This document shows, in pieces, positions 1-12,114 of a stretch of DNA of 64,000 bases. Every line of letters starts with the position of its first letter. Position 1 is the stretch's first letter. Source of the stretch: Atkinsonella hypoxylon. Its lineage: Eukaryota > Ascomycota > Sordariomycetes > Hypocreales > Clavicipitaceae. The notes beneath the pieces were generated by a model. It was not told the DNA's origin and ran no database searches. It was given only the letters and a program-made list of their open reading frames with translations. The stretch is from NCBI GenBank assembly GCA_000729835.1, contig JFHB01000102.1, positions 1 to 64,000 on the forward strand. Direction: 5' to 3'. The position numbers were made by a program, and so were the translations under genes.

Positions 1-2410
1 ATAAGCTAACTTTAATCTTTTTTTAAAAAATATCTTTAAATAATTATATAAGAAGCTATACTTTTATATCTATAAAGCTGTTTTCTTTAGCTTTTTTTCC
101 TTTCCTTTTTGCCTAGTTTTCTAAAGCTTCTTCTTACTTAGTAGAGCATTATATCTCTATAGTATAAACTCTAAAGGGCTAAGCTAAGATTCTCTCCTTA
201 ATTAGTATATAAAGAGTTCTTTTAGGTTTATATTTCTTTATCTTAAACATTAAAGTTACTATAGTACTATTAGTAAGGTTCCTCTTAAGAATACCTTCTA
301 GTAGAATATATATTAAGTAATAATTAGAAATATTAATCTTATTAAAGATTTAATCTAATATCTCTCTCTCTTTCTTACTAAGCTTCTAATAGTTTAATGT
401 TTTTCTACTAAATTCTTTAACTTAAGAATAATACTATCTTATAATATAGTAGTTAAAACAATTAACTTAGAATACTATAAGCCTATAAAGATAACTTTCT
501 ATACTAAAGAAGCTTTATATAAGAATAAGTAGCACTAAATTATTTAATTCTACTGTTAAAATACTTACTCTTTAATTATATTTTATAAAGCTAATCTTAT
601 TGTTATACTAGTAAAACTAGTATTAATCTATATAATAACCTTTCTTACTATAGTAATAGTAGTAATACTGCTTTATACAGCTTCTAGTTGTATAGGTCCT
701 AAAGCTTTAAGCATTATTATATATATTAATAGTGTTAATATATATATTCTACCTTTTCTTCTTCTTCTTTTTAAATTTCTCTTTAAAAAGCTTTATAATA
801 TATATCTTTAAAACTACTTACTTTATAAGTATAATCTTTATATCTTTAAACTTCTAGGTTAAATTATCTATTTAATCTTTTACTTCTAAAATAGGCTGTA
901 TAATTTCCTTAGCTTTATAACTAAAATTACTTATACTATAATACTTAGGACTTCTTCTGCTTAGAGGTATATAAAGGTAGTCTCTTCTATTATTATAAAG
1001 TCTAGAATTATAGTCTTCTAGCTCTATTCTAGCTTATATATACTAGCTAAGCTACTTTAATAACTCTCTATAGAGCATTATAACAAACTTAGCTTTAGTA
1101 ACTTTTATTTAATCTATAAAGCTAGTAAGTATAGTATCTAGTAAGGCCTTATAAATGTAATTAGACTAAGAGGTTATACTGCACTATATATAGAGCTTAG
1201 CGCTAATTATAGCAGCTTAATATTCTTAAAGCTAATAGAGAGTATCTTTTATAGTTCTTAAATAGTTTCTCTTTAGGTCTTTAAGCTTCTTATTAGCTTA
1301 CTCCTTTTAATTCTAAGAAGTAGCTTTATACTAAAGTAAAAGCTGCTCTTTAGCTTCTTTCTAATTATATAAAGTATAAATAACCTTTATATACTTATAG
1401 ATTAATAGGTTAATATAATAAATAAATATTTTCTATTAGTTTTCCTTTAGAATAAATAAGGTCTCTATTTTTAGCTTAAAGCTAGTTAAGTAATTAAGAA
1501 CATTTTCTTCCTTAAATTAATATATATTAAACTTCTTATTAAAGGTAGCCTAAGCTTACTGCTTTTTAATAGCTTTACCTATAGCTTTAGTAAGAGCCTT
1601 ATAAGGTATAGCTATAGCGCTACTAGTACTAGCCTTTTTATCTTAAGTATTTAATTCTATTGTAACCTTAGGTTTTAAAATAACTTTTTTAGAAGATTTA
1701 CTAGATTAACTAGAGCTAGTATTAGCTACTTTAAATATAGAGCTTATACTTTTCTTTAAGAAATATAGAATACTAAACTTATATAAATAACTAATAAGAT
1801 AGCTTAATATAGAAAGTAGGTATAAAAAGAATAATTAATCTTACTTAGTAGAAAGAGTATAATATATATAATTCCCTATATTAGCTGTACTTTTAATACT
1901 CTTACCTTCTGCTTCTATAGTTATATAAGCTTCTAACGCTAAGATATAAAGGCTAAGAACTTAATTGCTAATAATAGTAAATATAAAGATAACTACTAAG
2001 ATAAGAATAAAAGAGAAATTTTTCTCTATAATTAAATAATTATAACGTTTAAGGGACCTAAAAACTTCCTTTTTACTGTATTAAGGCTATCTTAGCTAAG
2101 AGCAAAATAGAGGTTAAATAGGCTAGCTAGTATTTACAATATAGCAATTGTCTTTAACTAGACCTAGCCCTTCTTAGCTTAAAAAAGCTATAGAAATTTT
2201 CTTTTCTTTTTAATTAAATAATCCCTTATAATATAGAGCTTTTATCTCTATAATTTCCTTCTTTTTTATATTAGTAATATTTAAGCTAAAGTACTCTTTT
2301 ATCTTTAATACTTAGTAGCTTTTTTTTCTTTCTTCTAGAATCTCTATAAAAAACCTTCTAATTATATAATGCACTTTAATTAGAATAAGTTCCTAGTAAA
2401 GCCCCTATTT
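1..2410 (-). pseudogene. Gypsy-A copy 1 gag-region remnant
   Basis: The coding strand is inferred to be minus from the LTR orientation and from copy 2. No frame is open; every frame is broken by TAG or TAA. The region is shared by three copies in this window, so it is a real part of the family. I could not match the gag part to a named domain by eye: in copy 2 the translated piece is Gln/Lys-rich and helical-looking, as capsid regions often are, but I see no clean zinc knuckle. No function remains. Confidence 0.6.
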
Positions 2411-2894
2411 TTATTGCCTTAAAACTAAACCTCTAAATAACTATATAGCTTACACTAAAGTAAGTAATAATATAGTGTACGTTAAGATTAAAGAGGATTA
2501 GAAGAGAGCAAGATATTTATTAGTATATACTATTAAATAATAGTAGGTAAGAAGATTAAATAGTTAGAAAAGGCAGAAATAAAATATTAATTGCAGCTTA
2601 GAAGATATATATACGCAAAAGGAGCTAAATATATTAAAGAGTTAGAGAAAGCGTTAGTATTAGTAAAGTAATGTTTCTTAAGTATTAAGTGTTGTAAATT
2701 AAAGTAGGCTAAAAGATATTAATTAATTAAAAAGAGCAAAAGCTAAAAAGAGCCAGTAGAAGCTGCTTACGCGCTTGCTTGCCTAAACTATCTAGATGTT
2801 TAGGCGATGCGCACTCTTATAGAGAAAAATCTGTATGTAGCATCCCTTGCAAAGCTAATATAAGAGCGCAAGGGGGTAACCCCGCCGCGACACA
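2411..2894 (-). repeat. Gypsy-A 5' LTR (copy 1)
   Basis: 484 bp, homologous to the complete solo LTR at 50945-51433. On the minus strand the LTR begins TGTGTCGCGGCGGGG and ends close to GGCGACAA, here RIP-altered to GGCAATAA. The outer 130 bp (about 2765-2894) keep CpG, CpA and TpG, while the inner part is almost pure TA/AG/CT sequence. Confidence 0.85.
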
Positions 2895-3000
2895 CTATAT
2901 TAACCTTATTAAGTAAGTAGCAATAAACCCCTTACCTTTTTAGCAATTAGTAGACTTAAGGCCTAGTCTTAAGCTAACTATAATAGATACTAACCTATCC

Positions 3001-3171
3001 CTTAAGAAATATAAAGTAAAGGAAATTCTAGCTACTAAAAACGCCTTAGGCTAAAGGAGACACTATTAAGTGCTTATTAAGTAAGTAAAATTTATTTAGC
3101 CTATATAGAAACTACTAAAAAACTTTCTTAATATAAAGGCACTAAATTAATTTAAGTTATAGTAAAAAGAC
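3001..3171 (+). pseudogene. Chromodomain of Gypsy-B pol (copy 0), RIP-mutated
   Basis: In frame from 3001 the translation begins LKKYKVKEILATKNALG and continues through a chromodomain-like stretch ending NFLNIKALN-stop-FKL. The YxVxxIL start, the spacing and the terminal LxxFxL helix fit the C-terminal chromodomain that chromoviruses carry after integrase and that is thought to guide integration to heterochromatin. Positions where a chromodomain has its aromatic-cage Trp are now TAG stops (TGG to TAG), as RIP produces. The same domain is at about 51458-51615 in Gypsy-B1 and about 61390-61560 in Gypsy-B2. The assignment rests on motif reading by eye. Confidence 0.7.
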
Positions 3172-3313
3172 ACTTAATTTAATAATAGACTTAGTAAAGG
3201 TATAGTAAAATTTTATATAGACTTTAATAATAATTTAGTTACCTTTAACTAAAAATAAAAGAAAATAAACTCTCCTTTATAGAGGCCTATATAACTACTA
3301 TAAAAAAAAAAAA

Positions 3314-5672
3314 CAAAAGAAATTTCTTAGTAAGTAGTAGAAGAGCAGCAGTGCTTATAGCGTAAAGGTATAACTACCTAAAAGGCGCCTTATTGCTCTT
3401 TAAGCAGTTATAAGATAGAAGCTAGAGAAGCTATATAGTGCCCCTAGAGTAGCGTAGAAGCTAGAGCTAAAATAGTAGTACTAGCAGAAGGTATAGAGGC
3501 TAGAGTAGGTAAAGATATAACTAATGCTCTAGATTAAGGCTTTACTTTAGTAAGTATAAGTAAGAATATAATATCTTAAATAGCTTAGCGCCTTAAGCGT
3601 AAAGGTATAGTCTTTAGAGAGAGAAAGATAGAGAGAGAGAAGGTAAAGGGAGTAGTAAGCTAGGTTAAAGTTATATACTTTAGGAATATAAATAGTAATT
3701 AGCGCTATAAGTAGTTTAAGCTTTTAAGCTCTACCTAAAGGCAGGTGTATTTCTAGTGTATTACCTTAAGGTTATTCTATAAGAGTAAAAAAATAATATA
3801 TAGTAGTAAAGAAGCTTTATATAGCAGTAAAGGAGCAGTAGTAGTAGAGGTTAGCAGTATATAATAAGGTGTAAGTATAGGTAGTAGCAATAAGGAGAGT
3901 ATAGCAATAGTAGTAGTAGTAATAAGTATAAGGGAGAATAAGAAGTTATTATTAACGTTTATAGAGATATACTTATACTTATTAGAGTTAAACTTATTGT
4001 TCTTTAGAATAATAAAGGCTATAGTACTTTTATAGATTATAGAAAGAGAGAGAGTAAGTATAAAAAGGCTGCTAGCTTAAGTTATATAATAAGGAGAAGA
4101 AGAGAGTATAACCTTCTTTTCTATATAATTAGTAGTAAGTATATCCTTAAGAATAGTGTTATAGTAATTATATATATTTAAGAACTTATAGATAAAAATA
4201 GTTTAGTAAGTAAACTAGCTAAAGTAAAGGAGAATTAATATAAACTTAACTATAAAACCTTAGTTAGTAAGTTTCTATATTCTAGTAAAGTAATACTATA
4301 GGTAAAGATACTTAGTAAAGAGGCTTAGATTCTAAATACAGCCTTTATACCTCTATATATATAGTTAGTATTCTCTCCCTTAACTAGAACAATAGTTATA
4401 TAAGCTCTTCTTATAAAGGTTGTTGTAATATAGTATATAAATATCTTTAAGGATATTGCTATTAAACAGCTTTAAATTATTTAAGTCCCTTTATATAAAG
4501 AAACTATAGATATAGCAGCAATAAAGGAATATTAGCGCTATAGAAGTAGGAGCAGTAGGGGCACTAGCGCTAGTAATATAGCTATTAAAGTTCTAAATGT
4601 ATTTAAGGTTAGTAAAAGAATAAGCTATATATAGATAAAGGAGTAGTGTACTCTAGGCTAATAGAATAATATTTTGCGGTTTTAATTAGCTAGCTGCTTA
4701 TAGTTAGATAAATTCTATTTAAAGGCAATAGAAAGGGGTTCTTTTATATTAAAAAAAGCAGCAGTAGCTATATAGTTTAAAGAGGAATTTTAGGAAGTAA
4801 TAAAGGAATTATTTATTTATAATATAGAGGTAAAATATAATATAAAGAAGAAAGAAAAAGATAAAGAAGAAAGAAAAGGAATTATTTATTTTTATATTAA
4901 AAATAGCTAAAGGCTAGCTGCTAGTTTATTATACACTAAAGGGATAATAACAACAATAACTATTTACACTCTACTAGCTATTAGTTTATTGTACGCTAAG
5001 AGAATAACACTAATAACAACTGTTTACGCTCTACACCCTTAATAATATCCCTTATATACAAATAGGTTATATATATCTAACAACTGTTTATAATAGCAAT
5101 AAGGATAAAAGAGAGAGAGTGCTTTCTAGTTAATAAGAGGGATTATTATATAATAATTGCTCTAAATATAAGGAGACTTAAAGATATAGGCAGTTTACGC
5201 GCTAGCAACACTAGTATTACAGCTAGCGTTTATATAATAAGTAGGTAATTAATAGCTATATATAGAGGATTATAAGGTAAAGGTAGGTAAAGGGGTTAAT
5301 AAACCCTAAGAGAGTATAATTAAGTAGAGAGGTATAATTAACCTATTATAGCGCAACTAATAGGTTAGTTAGTAGAGCAATTAACAGCTGTTAATAAGGT
5401 GCTATAGGCAATTAGAGGGAAGGGAGGTAGGACAGACGTCTATTTATATATTAGCTCTATAACACTATACTAATAATAAAATAGTGCATTAATACAGCAA
5501 TAGAATAGCTAAAGTAAAGCGCTTAAGTATAAACGTTATACCTCTATTTTTTTATAAGTAAACAATAGAGGAAATATAAAAGAGCAGTAAATAAAGAGTT
5601 AGCTGCTATCTATAGCACCTACTATAGACAATAAAAGGGATTGTTATAAGGCTTAGGAGGAGAAAGAGGGTA
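3314..5672 (+). other. Gypsy-B post-pol module (copy 0), function unknown
   Basis: About 2.36 kb lie between the A-tract after the chromodomain and the 3' LTR. The module is shared by all three Gypsy-B copies in this window, so it belongs to the family and is not a private insertion. Frames are broken, but parts read fairly open on the plus strand, for example around 3950-4130. I do not recognise any domain. It could be a degraded extra ORF or a long 3' untranslated region. It holds a 60-bp tandem duplication at 4917-5036. Confidence 0.6.
4917..5036 (+). repeat. 60-bp tandem duplication in the Gypsy-B post-pol module
   Basis: Two head-to-tail units (4917-4976 and 4977-5036), each starting GCTnnTAGTTTATTrTAC and ending ACGCTCTAC or ACACTCTAC. 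Their differences are mostly C/T and G/A changes. The same pair occurs in Gypsy-B2 at 63312-63431, so the duplication predates these copies. Confidence 0.75.
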
Positions 5673-5995
5673 TATTATAAACTTAAGCCTTAAGCTTAGG
5701 TCTTTTAGTAAAAAGAGAACAGCAGAAGAGCAATAGAGATCTATATAGGTAAAGGGATAGAAGTAAGCTGCATTTATCTAGAAGTTAGTTAAACTTTACT
5801 AGGCCCTAGAGAGAGAACCTTAGCTATAGAGTATATACTAAAAGGGGCTCCTAAGGGGATAGACCTACCCCTAGATATATAGTATAGGGGTATAGGGAGG
5901 CTTCTAGTTCCTTCTCTCTTCCTCCTTTCCTCCCTATAATTATAGTTCTCATTATAGACGCTAGTTAGCAGCAGCCACTAGGTTAGTCCATTACA
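5673..5995 (+). repeat. Gypsy-B 3' LTR (copy 0), 323 bp
   Basis: The same length as the 5' LTR of Gypsy-B2 (55596-55918). Its inner start is RIP-altered (TATTATAAACTT against TGTTATGGACTC in copy B2). Its outer end keeps CpA and CpG and finishes AGTCCATTACA, giving TG...CA ends. The next base starts Gypsy-D sequence. Confidence 0.9.
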
Positions 5996-8194
5996 AATAC
6001 TAATAGATTCTATAGTAGTTAACCTAATAATACCTAAAGAGAATATATATTTAACAATAAGTGCTATAAAATGTTATATATAAAGTTTAAAGTAGAAAGG
6101 TAAACACTTTACTGTCTTTAATACTAGTTAATATAGAATCTTAGCTTTTAATCTAATTCCTAATTTATAATTTCTATAGCTCTTTAGGTTTATAGGTGTA
6201 AAGAACTTCTATAATAATATTTTATATTAGTTAGCTTATTAATTGTTTCTAGGAATTCTAATACAAAAGGGCTAGTATTATTGCTAATTAACACTAAGTA
6301 AACTAAGGAAATAGTATATATATTAATAATACTGTTATACAATCTTTTCTACTGTATTTATCTTATAGCCTAGAAGAGTAGCTATTAAGCAACTAAATTT
6401 ATAAATAAACACTTAGATATAGTTATAGCTAAATTTATTTAGAGGTATATCTTTACTATTAATAACTACCTACTTCTATACTTTATTTAGTACTAGTAAA
6501 GGGTATAATAAGCCTAAAGTCTTATTATAGTAAGGCTTATTGCAGTTGCAGTTAGAATAGTTCTTTATAAAGGTTTAGATATTATAGTTTATTTCTTACT
6601 ACTAATATTGCCTTTTAATAAGATTAATTGTTTTATATTAATCTCTATAGGTAAAAATAGATAGTATATAAGCTTTATAGATTAATGCTGTATATAAGAA
6701 GATCTTTTTATTACTAGTTTAAACTAAAACTACTAACTTTCTATTGTAAGAACCTAGATCTTACTCTTTATTTTCTTTAATAATTAGGTTTACTAGATCT
6801 AATTCTTAAAGTCTCTTTTATATACTTAATATTATTATACTATTAATTTAATTAAGCAGTATTATCTTAAAGGTTTAGTTTAGAGCTTTTTAGGCTTTAA
6901 TAGTAGAAGTATTAATAGTTTTCCTTAATAGAGTATTAGTAATAATATTATTCTTTCCTTTTTAATACTAAAAAGTAATATTAAAGTTAGCTAAGAAATT
7001 AGTTTATTTAACTTAATATATTAATAGCAGTCTCTTAGTGGACTAATATAATAATACTTAGCAATTAGTAATAATAAAGAATTAAGTACTAAGCAGCTTA
7101 GGTTTAAAGTGCTGTAACGTCTAAACTATAGCTAATATTTCTTAATTCTAAATAGAATAAGCTCTTTCTATTAGTGTTATAGTCTTACTAAAATATCTAA
7201 TAGGTTTCTATTTATTGTTGTCTTATAACTATATAATTACTTCTTCTATAGTATTATAAGAAGCATTAGTTTTAGCTTAAGTTTTTCTACTAGGTTAAAA
7301 GAAAGCTAAAATAGATGCTTAAGTAGCTAACTTCTTTATTAGATTAAATACTTATTATTGCTCTAGTTTAATAATAAAAGTTATATCTTTCTTAAGTAAG
7401 TAATTTAGTAGTTCTACTGTATTACTAGAGTAACTATAGAATATATAGATATAATTATATAACCTAAGGAAGAATCTTAGTGTAGTCTTAAAAGTTAGAT
7501 CTTTAATCTTCTAGCTAGTAATAGCTTTAATCTTAGCTAGATTAATTTATATACCTTTTTTAACTTTAATTATTACACCTAAATAGTTAATACTTTTTAT
7601 ATTATACTAGGATTTCTTAATATTACCTTAAAGATTAACCTTATATAACTAGTAAATAACTTCTTTAACTTAAAACTAATAAACCTTTTCTTCTTTATTA
7701 TCTATATAGATTAAGATATTATTAGTATAAGTATTAGTAAAGAGGTTAAGTAATTTATTAAGTTAAGCATTAATAAATAATTACTACTAGGCTAGTCTAA
7801 CTTTTAATCTAAAGAGAAGTACTTTCTACTAGAACGTTTCTTAGTAAGTTTAAAAGGCAGTTAGGTATTTAGAGTTTACTTTAATTAATATCTAATTAAA
7901 AGCTCTAATAACATTAATCTTACTTATTCTTTTAGCTTATTAGCAGTTAGCAATAGTTCCTCTAATGTTTAAGACAGGAACTAATTAAGGCTTTAGGAAG
8001 TTATTAATCTATTAATAATCTTAGTAGAAATACCTCTTGCTAGAGTAAGATTTTAGAGTAAAAACATTTAATGTAGGCTTTTTAGCTGTATAGAGTTCAA
8101 TTAATCTAGCTTTTAATAGTTCTTTAATAGGTTTCTTTTCTAAGGGGAGGCATCTAAGAGGGGTTCTATATATAGAAGGGGAGCTTAACAATAG
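5996..8194 (-). pseudogene. Gypsy-D copy 2 fragment: reverse transcriptase, RNase H, integrase
   Basis: A minus-strand pol fragment nearly co-linear with 9576-11770 of Gypsy-D1. Reading leftwards, reverse transcriptase comes first: the catalytic box near 7716-7727 reads TYTNNILIYIDN, with both catalytic Asp changed to Asn, followed by SINYLGVIIK near 7540. RNase H follows (DPS-like stretch, then YFSKTITLIERAYSI). Then comes integrase near 6000-6700, with YNYI and VFIYKFSCL. Stops sit at former Trp and Gln codons. The upstream pol and gag are missing: homology to Gypsy-D1 stops at about 8194. There are no LTRs of its own here. Confidence 0.8.
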
Positions 8195-8466
8195 TGTCAA
8201 AAGTAGCTTTAACATTAGTGCCAAAAGTGGCCACAACACCAGCGATACCAACATCGCTAGCTTTACGCAACATTAGCTCCAATAGCTGTTACCAGCATAA
8301 CTACTCCAACAGTAGCACAATAAAGGAACTTAGTTACAACAACTAAGTGTAGGAAACAAGTAGGTGTAGTAGACTAGGATAGGATACAACAGGGGTTATC
8401 TAGTCTGTTATCTTTCCTTTGTTATAAGGCTCTACACACACTAATATCAGCCCCTCTTATAGAGGC
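8195..8466. other. Unassigned 272-bp segment, not strongly RIP-mutated
   Basis: Between the broken end of Gypsy-D copy 2 and the LTR of Gypsy-D1. It keeps many CpA, TpG and CpG dinucleotides, unlike both neighbours. It starts with an imperfect short tandem repeat (TAGTGTCAAAAGTAGC, then TAGTGCCAAAAGTGGCC). I see no other copy in the window and no coding motif. Since it starts TGTC it might be part of an LTR of another family, but nothing confirms this. The 77-codon minus-strand frame at 8021-8254 crosses its left junction and is chance. Confidence 0.4.
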
Positions 8467-8805
8467 TGTTACAGCTATTAGGGAAAGATCAAATAGTCTT
8501 ATTAGGCTCTATCAACAAAGACTCTAAGATAGAGGGGAAAGGAGGAAAAAGGAGGTAAAGCCTCTGTAGGTGCCTAAGGGCTACAAGATTAATAGACCCT
8601 AGTGGAGTTAACAACCTAAAGTAGGGCTACGTTTAGCGCATTTAACAGTCTAATATTGTTCTATAATAGTCTAAGGTTTTACTAAAGAAGACCTAAGGTT
8701 CTACTAGCTTAAGCTAGCACTAATAGAGTAGTTAATATAGAACATCTTAATATTAAGGTAACTAATAACAATAAGGCATTATACTAAGGGATTATAACTG
8801 TTACA
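8467..8805 (-). repeat. Gypsy-D1 3' LTR
   Basis: 339 bp; plus-strand ends TGTTACAGC...CTGTTACA. It pairs with 36919-37243, which has a 14-bp deletion relative to it near the TTAAGCTAGC motif. The left, outer half keeps CpA and TpG; the right, inner half is RIP-mutated. The exact U5 end is uncertain by several bases because the internal LTR copy has diverged there. Confidence 0.75.
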
Positions 8806-11800
8806 CTACTCCCTTTTAAACCTAATATCGTTAGACAATATTAAAGGTTTTACCTATATTATATAGGTCTTTTCCTCTTTATTGTAGCATCCTTAACAGC
8901 TATATTGTTATTGTTATATTCTACTATAGCTTTATTATTAGCAGCTGCAACTAACTATTTCTGTAGTCTTACTAGTAGTTCTATAGTATCTAGATACTTC
9001 TTATAAAATTTAACTAAAGCTAACACTATATTAGCTAAATTCCTTACTAAATACTATTAATTATCTAGGTTATAACCTTTCTAACTAACTTAATATTCTA
9101 AGGTTTTATTTTAACTCTTTAATCTAGAGGCTAGTACTTAGTTAACTTTATATTCTATTTAGCTCTAGATTTCTTATAGTTTCTTTAGTGTTATTAGCTG
9201 CTAAGGTAATAGATTAATTAATGCCTTTTGTTGCCTATCTGTATAAAATAATAAAGACCCTTTAAACTAGCCTAGTATATTTAAGATAAAGCTATAACCT
9301 CTCTTTTTAATTATTAACTATAGACTAGTATATTAAGAATTAAGTTAAGTAGTTAAAGCTAAAGTTATAAAGCCTTTCTTCTATATATAGACTTTATTGC
9401 TTATATTAAAGTTAACTTCCCTTCTTTTCTAATTAGCTTTAGTTCTTTTATACCTTTTAGGCTTTAACTATATTTTACTATATAAGGTTTTATACCTCCT
9501 TTATCTATATAATAATATTTTAAGTAGCTTACACTCTTTCTAAATTAATAAGATTAAATAGTTTATTATTTAATGCTAATAGATTCTATAGTAGTTAGCT
9601 TAATAATACCTAAAGAGAATATATATTTAATAATAAGTACTATAAGATATTATATATAAAGTCTAAAGCTAAAAGGTAAACACTTTACTGCCTTTAATAC
9701 TAGTTAATATAGAATCTTAGCTTCTAATCTAATTCCTAATTTATAATTTTTATAGCTCCTTAGGTTTATAGGTATAAAGAACTTCTATACTAATATTTTA
9801 TACTAGTTAGCTTATTAATTGTTTCTAGGAATTTTAATATAAAAGAGCTAGTATTATTGCTAATTTAAACACTAGGTAAGCTAAGGAAACAGTATATATA
9901 TTAATAATACTGTTGTACAATCTTTTCTGCTATATCTATTTTATAGCCTAGAAGAGTAACTATTAGGCAACTAAATTTGCAAATAAACACCTAGATATAG
10001 TTATAGCTAAATTTATCTAGAGGTATATCCTTACTATTAATAACTACTTATTTCTATACTTTATTTAGTACTAATAGAGAGTGTAATAAGCCTAAAGTCT
10101 TATTATAGTAAGATTTATTGTAGTTATAGTTAGGATAATTCTTTATAAAGGTTTAAATATTATAGTTTATTTCTTACTACTAATATTGCCTTTTAATAAG
10201 ATTAATTGTTTTATATTAACCTCTATAGGTAAAAATAGGTAGTATATAAGCTTTATAAATTAACGCTATATATAAAAAGATCTTTCTATTACTAGTTTAA
10301 ACTAAAACTATTAGCTTTCTATTGTAAAAACCTAAACCTTATTCTTTATTTTCTTTAACAATTAAGTTTACTAGGTTTAATCCTTAAAGTCCCTTTTATA
10401 TACTTAATATTATTATATTATTAATTTAATTAAGTAGTATTATCTTAAAGGTTTAGTTTAAAGCTTCTTAGGCTTTAATAGTAGAAGTATTAATAGTCTT
10501 CCTTAATAGAGTATTAGTAATAATATTATTTTTTCCTTTTTAATACTAAAAAGTAATATTAAAGTTAGCTAAGAAATTAGCCTATTTAACTTAATATATT
10601 AATAGCAGTCTCTTAGTAGACTAATATAATAATGCTTAGTAATTAGTAACAATAAAGAATTAAGTACTAAGCAGCTTAGGTTTAAAGTGCTATAATATTT
10701 AAACTATAGCTAATATTTCTTAATTCTAAATAGAATAAGCTCTTTCTACTAGTGTTATAGTTTTACTAAAATATCTAATAGGTTTTTATTTATTATTATC
10801 TTATAACTATATAATTACTTCTTCTATAGCGTTATAAGAAGCATTAGTCTTAGCTTAGGTTTTTCTACTAAGTTAAAAGAAAGCTAAAATAGGTGCTTAA
10901 GTAGCTAACTTCTTTATTAAATTAAATACTTATTATTGCTCTAGTTTAATAATAAAAGTTATATCTTTCTTAAGTAAGTAATTTAGTAGTTCTACTATAT
11001 TACTAAAGTAACTATAGAATATATAAATATAATTATATAACCTAAGGAAGGATCTTAGTGTAGTCTTAAAGGTTAAATCTTTAATCTTCTAGTTAGTAAT
11101 AGCTTTAATCTTAGCTAGATTAATTTATATACCTTTTTTAACTTTAATTATTACACCTAAATAGTTAATACTTTTTATATTAAACTAGGATTTCTTAATA
11201 TTATCTTAAAGATTAACTTTATATAACTAGTAAATAACTTCTTTAACTTAAAACTAATAAACTCTTTCTTCTTTATTATCTATATAGATTAAAATATTAT
11301 TAGTATAAGCACTAGTAAAGAGATTAAGTAATTTATTAAGTTAAGTATTAATAAATAATTGCTACTAGGCTAGTTTAACTTTTAATCTAAAGGGAAGCAC
11401 TTTTTACTAAAACGTTCCTTAGTAAGTTTAAAAGGCAGTTAAGTATTAAGAGTTTACTTTAATTAATATCTAATTAAAAGCTTTAATAATATTAATCTTA
11501 CTTATTCTTTTAGCTTATTAGCAGTTAGCAATAGTTCCTTTAATGTTTAAAGTAGAAACTAATTAAGGCTTTAGGAAGTTATTAATCTATTAATAATCTT
11601 AGTAGAAATACCTCTTACTAGAGTAAGGTTTTAGAGTAAAAACATTTAATATAGGCTTATTAGCTATATAGAGTTTAATTAATCTAGCTTTTAATAGTTC
11701 TTTAATAGCTTTCTTTTCTAAGGGAAGGCATTTAAGAGAGGTTCTATATATAGAAGAGGAACCTAATAATAGTTTAGCTAATTCTAATACAATATTATAA

Positions 11801-12114
11801 CTAAAGCAACTAAGTAGTAATACTACAGCAGCCTTCTTTAAAAAGAATCCTTCTAGATATATTAACTATAAAGGAATTAACTCTTTTACTAACTTAATAT
11901 ACTCTAGGTTCTTATTTTTATAGAAAGAAATAGTTTTACCTATATATATTTTCTACTATACTTATACTCTAAGGGCTTAAAGACTAACTATAGGTAGTAA
12001 GACTATTTAATTAATAAAGGTAATAGCTTTATTAAGCATTTATAACTTCTTCTATTGCAATTAATAGGGGTTAGCTTTAATCTAAGCTTATAGCTTTATT
12101 ATATTAACTAGAGG
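8806..12114 (-). pseudogene. Gypsy-D1 pol: reverse transcriptase, RNase H, integrase, probable chromodomain
   Basis: The minus-strand pol of a fungal Ty3/gypsy element. Reverse transcriptase: the catalytic box near 11290-11305 reads TNNILIY where an active enzyme has two Asp. RNase H and integrase follow at about 10900-9580, co-linear with 5996-8194. Beyond integrase, around 8890-9060, a frame includes LVKFYKKYLDTIELLVRLQ, which resembles the C-terminal part of chromodomain-type tails of gypsy elements; that last call is tentative. Numerous stops at Trp and Gln codons; inactive. Upstream exon-like continuity is lost only because Copia-E is inserted at 12115. Confidence 0.8.

Larger units (their letters stand above)
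1..2894 (-). mobile_element. Gypsy-A copy 1, 5' part, truncated by the window edge
   Basis: A Ty3/gypsy LTR retrotransposon reading leftwards. Only the 5' LTR (2411-2894) and the gag-side internal region are in the window; the rest lies upstream of base 1. It aligns almost throughout with 39750-42615 (copy 2) and in part with 42985-44948 (copy 3). The family is placed by reverse transcriptase in copy 2, not here. It sits inside Gypsy-B: sequence continues at 2895 with ctatattaaccttatt, the same as the uninterrupted Gypsy-B1 at about 50850. Inferred target duplication is ctata (2895-2899); its partner is outside the window. It is heavily RIP-mutated except for its last about 130 bp. Confidence 0.85.
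2895..5995 (+). mobile_element. Gypsy-B copy 0, 3' part
   Basis: The 3' end of a chromovirus-type Ty3/gypsy element: end of integrase linker, chromodomain, a 12-A tract (3302-3313), a roughly 2.36-kb module of unknown role, then the 3' LTR (5673-5995). It is interrupted at its left by Gypsy-A copy 1, so its 5' part lies outside the window. It lines up with Gypsy-B1 from 50849 and Gypsy-B2 from about 61280. At its right end it abuts Gypsy-D sequence, into which it probably inserted; only one side of the target is visible, so no duplication can be tested. Confidence 0.85.

Noticed and set aside
3314..5672. Envelope gene in the Gypsy-B post-pol module
   Set aside because: No signal peptide, no cluster of Cys, and no membrane segment that could be followed in one frame. 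The position alone does not support it.
8021..8254. 77-codon minus-strand ORF
   Set aside because: It runs across the junction between the Gypsy-D fragment and the unassigned segment; hydrophobic low-complexity translation and no homologous frame in Gypsy-D1.
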